Shown here in pieces: positions 50,201 through 62,200 of a DNA stretch of 64,000 nt. The translations under genes were made by a program, and so were the position numbers. The notes beneath the pieces are model-generated. The model was not told the DNA's origin. It saw nothing but the letters and a program-made list of their open reading frames with translations, and did no database searches. The stretch covers positions 39,243,506-39,307,505 of the forward strand of contig NC_059505.1 in assembly GCF_914767665.1 (NCBI RefSeq). Reading direction: 5' to 3'. This stretch comes from Harmonia axyridis. Its lineage: Eukaryota; Arthropoda; Insecta; Coleoptera; Coccinellidae. Position 1 is the first letter of the stretch. Every line of letters starts with the position of its first letter.

Positions 50201-53200
50201 TGTTTGGTGCGCTTTATGGGCTGGTGGAATCATTGGTCCGTACTTCTTCAAAAAGGATGATGGCCAGAACGTTACAGTCAATGGTGATCGGTATAGAGCC
50301 ATGATTACTAACTTTTTCATTCCTGAATTGAACAGCCATGATGTCCAGGAGCTGTGGTTCCAACAAGACGGCGCAACATGTCACACAGCTCGTGCCACAA
50401 TCGATTTATTGAAAGACATGTTTGGCGACCGCCTAATTTCACGTGAATTGGCCTCCAAGATCTTGTGATTTAACACCGCTAGACTACTTTCTGTGGGGCT
50501 ATGTAAAGTCATTGGTCTATGCGGATAAGCCACAAACCCTTGACCATTTGGAAGACAACATTCGCCGTGTTATTGCCGATATACGGCCACAAATGTTGGA
50601 AATAGTCATCGAAAATTGGACGTCCAGATTGCACTACATCCGAGCCAGCCGTGGCGGTCATATGCCAGAAATCAAATTTAAAATGGAATGCCACAAGATT
50701 ATCTTGCGGATACATAAAATTCATGTCAATCGAATAATCCGTCGTTCTATAGCTCCAAAAAAACACCCTTTACATCAGATTCTTCAATACACTTTGAATC
50801 CGTGGTTTGGATATATTGCCTAATGTGATCTGTCTGTCCCTCACACCTCTGAGGGTTTCTGTCTGCAAGATAAATGGTTCCTGGTCCAAGGGAATGGATA
50901 GCCCCAATTCTGCCTTTTTCGACAAATCCACTATGTGGGCTAGTTATATGTTTTCGAAAATCGAGTGTTTCTAGTTTTACTTACCTGGAATCTATATAGA
51001 GTGCTGTCATCCTTGACTACCAAGTTTTTGGAATCGTTTATTGGGAAGAAGTAACCGTACTGACATAGCTGGTTTGCTAAATTGAGCGCCTCTGAAAAAA
51101 AAATGATTTAATGAAAATCTGTTGCAAATGAATATATCCTTGAAATATTCGAATCACAAACAGTTTTTCTTTCATTCAGAATCAGAAGGATTGTTGTAAA
51201 AGAATGTTAATATGTTCATTTTTATTTCGTAACTATTCTTTCTTTTAGTTTACATTTTAATCTTAATCGTAAATGAATGATTTGAGTCTAAATAAAATAT
51301 GATGAAAAATCATGATTCAATGATTATTTCTTGAAAATATATATTTCCTTGAAATATTCGAATTAAAAACATTTTTTTTTTCATTCAGAATCAGAAGATT
51401 CGTTCTAAAAGAATGTTAATATGTTTATTTTTATTTCGTAACTATTCTTTCTTTTAGTTTACATTTTAATCTTAATCGTAAATGAATGATTTGAGTCTAA
51501 ATAAAATATGATGAAAAATCATGATTCAATGATTATTTCTTGAAAATATATATTTCCTTGAAATATTCGAATTAAAAACAGTTTTTTTCATTCAGAATCA
51601 GAAGATTCGTCTAAAAGAATGTTAATATGTTTATTTTTATTTCGTAACTATTCTTTCTTTTAGTTTACATTTTAATCTTGATCGTGAATGAATGTTGTTA
51701 TGATTTGAGTCTAAATAAAATATGATGAAAAATTATGATTCAATGATTATTTCTTGAAAATAAATATTTCCTTGAAATATTCGAATTAAAAACAGTTTTT
51801 TTCATTCAGAATCAGAAGATTTGTCTAAAAGAATGTTAATATGTTTATTTTTATTTCGTAACTATTCTTTCTTTTAGTTTACCTACATTTTAATCTTGAT
51901 CGTGAATGAATGTTGTTATGATTTGAGTCTAAATAAAATATGATGAAAAATTATGATTCAATGATTATTTCTTGAAAATAAATATTTCCTTGAAATATTC
52001 GAATTAAAAACAGTTTTTTTCATTCAGAATCAGAAGATTCGTTGTAAAAGAATGTTAATATGTTTAATTTTATTTCGTAACTATTCTTTCTTTTATTTTA
52101 CATTTTAATCTTAATCGTAAATGAATGATTTTATGATTTGAGTCTAAATAAAATATGATGAAAAATTATGATTGAATGATTGTTTCTGGAAAATAAATAT
52201 TTCCTTGAAATATTCGAATTAAAAACAGTTGTTTTTCATTCAGAATCAGAAGATTCGTTCTAAAAGAATGTTAATATGTTTATTTTTATTTCGTAACTAT
52301 TCTTTCTTTTAGTTTACATTTTAATCTTTATCGTGAATGAATGTTGTTATGATTTGAGTCTAAATAAAATATGATATTTATACCTAACTCACCGGATTCT
52401 TCAATAGCGAGTCTATCCATAAGCCATTCTATCATGTCATACCCTGTAAAAATATGATTTAAGGGAGATATACCAACACAGAGTTTATTTATGCAGCTTC
52501 ATTTTTCAGCACTCGTTTTTCAAATCGAACGCTTAACCTATTCGCCATTTAAGAATTTTGAACCGGAAAAACGATCAAGCAGAAATCTAATATTAGTTTG
52601 TGAAATAATCGGTTGAAAGTTGATACGATATTTTAGGAAAAAATTACATAAATATGAATCAGAATAAGGGTACAGAATAGGGCTGGGAATCATGAATGAA
52701 TGATTTGAATATTCGAATAATCATTGAATAATTATTCGAATAATTGCATTTTGCATTATTCGAATAATCATGAATATTCACTGAATAGTTGAATAATCAA
52801 TGACTACTTTTCTATTCATGAATAATCAGTGAATAGTCGAGTATTCACTGAATAGTTGAATAATCAATGACTACTTTTCTATTCATGAATAATCAGTGAA
52901 TAGTCGAGTATTCACTGAATAGTTGAATAATCAATGACTACTTTTCTATTCATGAATAATCAGTGAATAGTTGAGTATTCACTGATTATTCAGTGAATAG
53001 TTTTCTATTCAGTGAGTAATTGGATATTTATGAAGTAACGAATGAAAGTTTGAATGATCACTTGACTCACTATTCAGGAATGATTAAAACAAGGTTTTGT
53101 GATTCACTACGGACAAATCGTTTTATTAATATCAAAATTACTGGAAATTACATAATATTGAAATTGATAGATACAATTGAATTAAAATCATAAATAAACT

Positions 53201-56200
53201 CCTGTCAGTGTTCGGAATCCAAACAAACAAATTGTCATTCAAATTAGTACGTTGTCGTTGAAGAAATTGGCTAATTTTGATAAATAAGATTATTTGAGGA
53301 ACGATTTTACTATTAATTGATAGACAGAAGAAACGAGATTAATGCCGTAAGTTCGAAATTGAGGTTCAACTAATGAACACGGCTTTTTACAAAATCTGGG
53401 GAATGATACAGGATTCAAAGTTACTGGTATTAACCTCGTTCCTTCGATCTATCAATTAATTCTGAAATCGTTCCTCAAATACTCTTATTTATGAAAATAA
53501 GCATATTCCTTCAACGAGACCGTACTAATTTGAATGACAATTTATTTGTTTGGATTCCGAACACTGACAGGAGAACCAAAAATGGCGGTGTGTGACGTCA
53601 CACTAATAGATCGTATATGGCGAGAGGCAAAACACCAAAACGATTATACCACGTCGCAAAGGGTATATTCACTCATCAAAACGCTAGGATTTTATGGATT
53701 CATTAAAACATGAGTTCAATCACTGAATATTGACTGAGTATTCATTGAATAATCACTGAATAATCATTGAATAATCACTGAATAATCATTGAATGATCAC
53801 TGAATAATCATTGAATAATCACTGAATAATCATTGAATAATCACTGAATAATCATTGAATAATCACTGAATAATCATTGAATAATCAACGAATAGTTGAA
53901 TATTCATGACTACTCATGAATAATCAAGCATGATTAGTTGTTTAAATGAATTATTCGAATAATCGAATAAATTTATGGATGAATATTCGAATACAAAAAG
54001 GCGAAAAAGTCCCAGCCCTAGTACAGAAGCTGTAGACTCTACGTCAATGTTTTCATTATTTGTTGTTATATTGGTGTATATTATATCCATATCCTAATAC
54101 AGGATTTTCCAATTTCATTTTGAATAGCTTGCTATGGGAGCAACTGTCCATTCTGAAACTGGCATATTTTGACATTTGGCAAGTTAAAAATACGACATTA
54201 GTAAAAATAGAACGATAAACTCTTCAAAAACTCATTTACAATGTTGAAATTCACTGCAAAAATGGTGAATATATTCAATTACAGTTTCAAAAACAAAAGC
54301 ACTTTTGGGTCGTCTTGAAGCACCTTTTCAGTCGGAATAGTGAAACTGGTCGAAATTTTAGCTGATATGAAGATTCGAAACCGTGTACGTCGATCAAAAA
54401 CAACTGAAAATATTGATGCTATATTCTATATATACAGGGTGTTCTGATTTGTTTCCGACAAACTGAAATGGGTGATAGATCACATCATTTTAAGCAAAAA
54501 AGTTCCTATGAACATGGGTCCGGAAATGCTTCGTTTCCGAAACACAGGGTGTTAAAGTTGAAAAAATAATTCGCGTTTTCTTAAATATCTTTCGACTGAT
54601 TCCGAATAATTGCATGAAAGTTGGTACATAGGGTTTTTTGAAGTGAGAAATTCAAATTTGTGGTCGATTTGGTTGTATTTTCTAGAGGGCGCCACTGGCA
54701 ATCATTTCGTCCCCTTTAAACCGTAGCAACTTTTCTGTGCTACCCTGTACGTCATTCTGGACTAAAAAAATCGATTTCCCTGACTTTTCTAGTTAAAAAA
54801 GGTAAAACTCATTTAAGTTGCTAGGGGCAACCGTTTCAGAGAAAAACGCATTTAAAGCCAAATCCATATTTTTGTAATCTCTAAAACATGTAGAAACAAA
54901 TTTGTTATAATTTTAAATTGAATATTTTTTAGAAGTAACAATTTAGAACAAAACAAAATAACATAATAATTTTTAAAGAAGGTGTTTGAAATGTCCACCG
55001 TTCTGTTGAATGCACAAATGACATCTTCGAATGATTGATTGTTTTACATTCAACAATTGTTGCGGCAATAGATTTAAAATGGCTATACACAATGACAGAT
55101 TTAAAGTGTGTTAGGTTCAGATGTCATTAATTATAATTATATTTAACTAAGTTAATAGCTTATCAACAAATACAGGAAAATGGTATTGGTTACCAAAGGC
55201 CCGAACGAAGCATACAAAGAAGAAATCATCTACAGAGAAATAGGATTTTACATACCTTCGAAGAAAATAAAAACTCAGTATTCGTAAAGCATCCCAACAA
55301 CGCAATATTTCAGGAAACAGAATATTCAGAACACTTAAAAACAACAATTACATAGCATACCACTTCTACTTATTAGTGGGCAATAGAAAATCCGCATGCA
55401 TTTCGCCTTAGAAATTTTCAAAATGAATTTAAATTTAATATTTGAATAGGAATAATTTCATGAAAGGATTTCGAAGCAGTCAAAACATATTAAAGACAAC
55501 GCGAATTATTTTTTCAACTTTAACACCCTGTATCTCGGAAACGAAGCATTTCCGGACCCATGTTCATAGGAACTTTTTTGCTTAAAATGATGTGATCTAT
55601 CACCCATTTCAGTTTGTCGGAAACAAATCAGAACACCCTGTACAATTGATCATCTGACGCAGAGATGTCGCTGAAGGGTGGCCAGGGGGGTCAAGCCCCC
55701 CTAAATTTCAGATTTATTGCATGACCAAAAAATACAACATGAATTCAATGAATGAACTAGATGAATCTGGAAATCTTGGCCCCTACGGTTCTTGAAAGCT
55801 GGCGTCGCCACTGATCTGACCCGAAGCTCTCATCGCATAACTTTTACTTCGCGTATACAAACACGGAAATAGACAAAAAACACTTCCAACGGGATGCTTT
55901 CCCTATCCGTTCATTACGAACTTCACGAACTGCTCCCAAGGTGGGCCGAAATAACGCTAGTTGTTTTCGACCAAGCCAACATCGATAAGCGGAACCTCCA
56001 TTTGGCCAAAGCCTAGGAATTCGTGAATTATGGCCCGACCCTTCCAACTTCCCACTGTTCTAATCTAGCCGGAATTGAATATTGAACGGCCTCGAATTCT
56101 GCTCTCTCCCTCTCTTTGTCTGCCCCTCTTTCTCACTCTCCCCGAAAAAAAAGGCATTTCCCAGAAACTCGGGAGCGGCGTTGACCCGACAAATTGGTGG

Positions 56201-59200
56201 CGTGCGAGTGGGAACTTTGTAACTTGTTATTTAGTCGATTCATAATCCATAAATTACCCCGTTGCCCAAAAGCTTAGGTGCCGACCGGGCGTGTTTGTCA
56301 CAGGAGAATGGCACCGATGTCAGTTTTTGGACACTTTGCTGGAGTTCAGACGCCGCTAGGTCAAGACCTTGAAGGTGAAACTTATTTGGAGATCTTGGAT
56401 GTGTTGGTGAAGGACCGGCAAGTTTAAGACATCGTAAACAGCTTAAGGAGGATGAAAGGGGGACTCTATAAGGTGTTATACTGCACATTGAAGTCTATTG
56501 TGTCCAAAACAAAGCTGTTCTGACTTCAGCACCATGCACAGATCGTCTTCCAGTTCCAGTATCTGTGATGGCCCCATCTTCGCTTCCAAAAGTTTGAAGC
56601 ATTTTTGCTATGGATTATAATGGAGATGCATTTGTGATCAAGTGATCAGGACTCAGGAGTCTCTTGCTCTTCGTCACAGAATCTGTACTCGTAAGTTTCT
56701 GATAATCCTATTCCAATAAGGTGCTGCCTGAGGCGACAATGCTCTGTTAGGGAGACAGTGAATACGTCTTTTTAATGTTCCTAAAACACTTTTTGAGGTG
56801 ATCCATCTTTGAAAGATTCCGACAGAGTATTTCCTCCTCCTCTTGAAACTCCTTCTTATACGTGCAATTTATTTCGCCTACTTCTCTTGTTCATTCTCTG
56901 GTAACTGTATTAGCATTTTTATTTCGAGTTACCAGGAAGCTAGACTAAGGAAGCCTCTTCAAGTCAACGAAGACCCCTGTTGCCAGGAGCTGACTCGATC
57001 GAACTACTCGAAACTATCTAATCCAATCGTACCGTGAAATTTGCAGTAAACTCCTAAAACCAGGAGTACAGTGCGAGATGAACATCGATGACAACACCAT
57101 GGTGAACATCCTACAGGAGATGCAAATCGCCAGCAGCTACATCTTCGACGTCTCTCGAAGTAACATCTACACGTGGCTGCTGATGAAAGAATGCTACCCT
57201 GTCTGAATCATTTTGTTTTGAAATGGAGAAGCAAATAGTGGAAATATCCATTGAAAATGCTAAACCAGTATTTAGGATTGTTCTTACTAAAGCTTTTGAT
57301 AGAGTAAGACCGGAGTAGATTTGTCAGAAGCTTCTTCAGGAGTTGGCTGAACAAGGAATTTTCCTCGGAATGGAGCACAGGAGATGGGCTAAGCTGGTCG
57401 AGGATTCTCATTGAGAGAACGTCCTCGCGCCCTGAAGTCAAAAGACTCCTAACATTTGAAGAGAATGAAATTGACGAGCTGCTCTCTATGCCGCTGGTGC
57501 AGGAGCACTGATGAAACGGTCGAACACATATTATTCAACTGTGGTGACTTGACTGGGTTAAGGTTAATACAAGTCCAACACCTACTATTCTTATGGTGAG
57601 AGGGACCACTCCTGTCAGGCTCGCCACATTTCTATCTGCGTGTCTGAATCTCTCCAGAACGATGTGGATGAACAATGGGCCACTAGGTCTCAGTTCGGCT
57701 GGATAAGAGCCGCACTAAGAAGAAGAAGGAAGGAGAAGACTCAATGATATAACACACAATGCAAAGCAAAGTTCTTCCAAACCTAATTTAAATTCCAACA
57801 CAACACAAATTTGTAAGCGACATCCTATCCAAAGATGTATCGGTAGGCCTGGGATGCGACAAGAGGACACTCTAAGTATATTACTGTTCAACTTGGTAAT
57901 GGATCAAATAATTGAATGAGCTAAAAGGCGACATCGGCCTATAAATTCAATAAAGGGGAATCAAATTAATATGTTATGCTGATGGTGCCGTTATTATAGT
58001 GCAGTAAACGAAGACGACCTACAAAGACTCCTATGTATATGCATTTCACACCACAAGCAAGCAATACGAGAATATCAACAGCAATTAACAAGGAGCCTTT
58101 GAGATGCAAGCTAGCGGTCGTCGACAAAGCTATACAGCAGCCTGATCCTCCGATCAAGGCATAACAAGAGAAGCGAGAAGCCAAGTAAACAAGGCGAATA
58201 GGATTTCAGGACGTTCAGCGGATGTAATATGGAACAACAAATATTAGAACTTGGCAGAAGAAGAACGAGTCCACAAGACCTGTATTAGATCGATCCTGAC
58301 ATATACAATAGAAGCGAGAGCTGAAGAATCGTATACGTAACTCTAAAGAAGAGAGGAACATGGAGAGCGCGAATAAGTTTCTCATTGAGATAATTTGATC
58401 TTGGATGACTAGAGGAAAACCTTTCATTTCTGGGTATATTCCACCTGATATGAACCGATAGTTCGATGCTTCAATGTTGACTTGTTTGTCATGATACTGG
58501 TTCACCTCGTCGAAATGTCGTTCTTTTCTCTCCACCTTAGCAGTTTTTCTGGAATTGTCTGGTGTTTATTTGAAACATGATCCTTGTGCAGTTGTGAAGG
58601 TGTGCTTCACACAATGTTTTTCAGGTCTCTGAAGAACTTGCTTCGTCGTTGAAGTATAATATGTTCGTAGGCTTTATTTTGCCCATGAGCAAGTTCCATG
58701 ATTTCTAGCAGACCCTTGCCTCGGCAGTTTCGTCCTCTCAATGCTGCTTTTCGGATGATGCCTGTGTGTTTTTGTCATCAAAGTTCTCATTTTGTGTTGT
58801 AGGTTTTCTATGTTTATTTTTCTTCATGGAATTATACCGAATGAGTGTGTTAGGACTGAACATGCTTTCGTCATGTTCTTGCTGTTGAGGTTCGTTTTCA
58901 AACATTTTTTGGTTCGTCTAAGGAACTTAGTTGTTGAAGACTTCCTTCATTCTTTGATGGATTATTCGTCCGTTTTGTTTCTTCCTAGGTATTTGTATCA
59001 TCCAATTTCATTGCTTCTGCTTTCCTTTCGAAAGAGTTATCGGTTCATCTTGAATTCTTCCTCGCACTACGCTGATAGTAGGACAGTTCTCCAGTTGGTT
59101 CCGTTCTTTCATGAGAAGCGCAGCCCTAAACGCCATCTCTGGGACTGGCAAGGAGTTACTACAAATTCATAGGGATGCTCGTCAAGTTTCAGAAGAGACT

Positions 59201-62200
59201 TCTGCAAAATTCTGAAGACATAAGAAATGCATCAACCAAATCCACAAAATCAACCTTTCCAGGAGAGATGACCTGAAGAAGGAGGTAATGAACAGACAGG
59301 TGGATGAAACTATGCGAAGAACTTCCTGCTCCCCCCACCCCTTCGAACTAACCCGTTTACTCGCCGGCCAATTTTAATTACTGGCAGGCAAGAACGCTTC
59401 GTTTCAAATCGACCAATCTGTCTGCCACCCACCAGAAACTAAGCGCAGAGAAACGTATGATTTCCAATCACTAGATCTTCCGGTCGGATGCGCATCAGTC
59501 TAGGAAATTTCAATTTAGCACTTCCGCCCACGTTCGGACTTGCGATTATCGCCATCTAATTAGGCCCGGTTCACACGTATGCGAGAATTTCGGTCGCTCA
59601 CAGCGGAGGGAGGATTAGGGAAAGAATTGGAAAGAAGAAGTAGCGAGATTAGTAGTTGTTCATAGAGGAGGGAGTGTTTGGTATTCTACGCCGTTCTCCC
59701 TGAGTTGAAGGCGAAAGAAAACTAAAGGGTTTGATAGGTTTCATTTTGTTATTAAAAAAAGAGTATATTTTGAGAGAAATCAATGGATGTTCATTTCATT
59801 GTGAAGGAGATGGATATCAGGCGAATGGACGTCAGGGCTATGGTTATACAGGGTGGCCATTTGAAAACGAAACAGACGAGATTACAGACGAAATAAAGTT
59901 TTTCGATAGAAATGCTCGGACAGGTCGATTTCTGTTTCGAGGGGGACAACTTAAGATGTAGGTTACGGACGCATAGCTCTTCAACCCTTGCTGCTACAAC
60001 CCCCACCCCCAATTTTTGAATAGGGAAGATGGGGTGAGTGATACCTCAATTTAAAGGTATTTTTATACTGATTTCAGCACAGTAATTGTTTTTTCATTTT
60101 ATGCATTAGTTCTCGAAATATTCATGCGTTAGTTAGTTAGGAAGGAAGCCACAGTCATGGTTGTTTTGAAGCTCAAAATGTCGATTTTTCACAAAACACT
60201 ACAAGTGCCATGAAAACACTACTTCATTTTCAAATACTTAGTTAAGAATATTTCGAGAACTAATGCATAAAATGAAAAAACAATCAATGTGCTGAAATCA
60301 GTATAAAAATACCTTTCAAATGAGGTATCACTCACCCCATCTTCCTTATTCAAAATTTGGGGGTGAGGGTTGTAGTAGCAAGGGTTGAAGCGCTATGCGT
60401 CTGTAACCTACATCTTAAGTTGTCCCCCTCGAAACAGAAATCGACCTGTCCGAGCATTTCTACCGAAAAACTTTATTTCGTCTGTAATCTCGTCTGTTTC
60501 GTTTTCAAATGGCCACCCTGTATATCTTTTTCTTGAAATTTTCCATGATGAATTCGGACATTTGAGGTTGAAGGTCCTCAATATCTTCATGAATTCCATC
60601 TTTAGGGTGAATCGATTATGGATCATTGGCATAGAACTTATCATTCACGTAGCCTCAAAGAAAAAGTCTAAGGGTGTTGGATCACAAAATCTCGGTGGCC
60701 AATTGTGATCGCCTTTTCAAGAAATAACACGACCAGGAAACTTTTATTGCCAAATTGCGATTGTTTCGTTACTTGTGAGGCACGTAGCAACGTCTTGTTG
60801 AACTTGAACGTCGTCGACATCAATATCTTCCAATTCCGGCCTTTAAAAAACATTATTTATAGCTTTTCAGTGTTATCCATTCACCGTAACAGTTGCATCA
60901 GCCTCATTTTCGAATGAGTAAGATCCAATCACACTACCAGCCGAAAAAACCTCACAAAACAGTGGCAAATAGAGGATGGAGGAGCTTTTTAACAATCATT
61001 CTTGAATTTTTCGAGTCTCAAATGCGCCAATTCTGCTCATTATCGAATTCTACGAAGTGAAAATGGGTCTCATCACTCATCAACATTATTTTTCGATGAA
61101 AAGTTGGATGCATTTCAAGGGCCAAATCAGCGAAGATACGACGTTGCTTGTGATCGACTTGCTTGAGTTGTTGACTGAGCTTTGAAAGCCTTAAGACTTT
61201 ATAGTCTTTATATGAAATACGGTGTAATGTCGTTTGTGTAATGCTCAATTCCAAAAATCGACGAGGTATCGTCAAACCTAGGTTTTCAACAACACTATGG
61301 GATACTGTTATCAGTTATTCTTTTGCGATACAAGCGGTTTCGATTTTTCACATCACTAACTTGTCCAAAACCTCAAATTTTTCCCTCAGTTGCACTATTG
61401 CTGAACAAGATCGTGTTTCACGTAGACCGAAAAGTGCTTTGGTTTTGGTAACTGTGACTGCAAAATTGTCATAATTCTATGGTTCTATTTTCAAAAATGA
61501 CTTAATTCTTACTTATCAAATGTCGAAAGATGCCAGCTTTCCAAATAGCGCGCTATTAACAATGAAACATCTTATGGGAAAACCCCGAAGGAAATTCTAA
61601 CAGTGGTGGAGCTTTACCATCGAACCTAATTGTTCCGGAACGGTCCGCTATGAAGTTAAAGGCTATTTTACACGTGTTTCATATGCTTATATTTACTATG
61701 ACTGAAGAAAAAAGAAGAAAAAAAAGTTTATTCAGAAGTAGGTAACAACGATTACAAACTCTTATAAATTTTAAAATAAAACAAAATTTTATGAGCATAT
61801 ATTGAGGGAGAAAAATCGACCTAAGCTACATAATGAAATGTATCTTGTGTGTCAATTTTTTCTTCCCAAAAAATTTACCTTTGAATTCATAGGCTTTGAG
61901 ATGAAGGCAACAGCCCGGCGGCAGGAACAGATCGGAGGAAAAGTCCAGAATGAAACCATATAAAATTATTTTTTAGACTGCATCATAACTTCAACAACAA
62001 TAATCATAACTTCAACAACAATACTGGAAATGGAAATTAGATTCTTTCAATTGTATCTATTTCATAAGCTCATTTGGCAGTTCATTTGACTGGCAATTTC
62101 AAAATGCAATATGTTTAGGGATTCACGGCTTGGATTGATATTCAAGCTACGTGACTCAAGCTCAAGCTCAAGTAGCTTGAGCTTGACATTAAAATCAACT

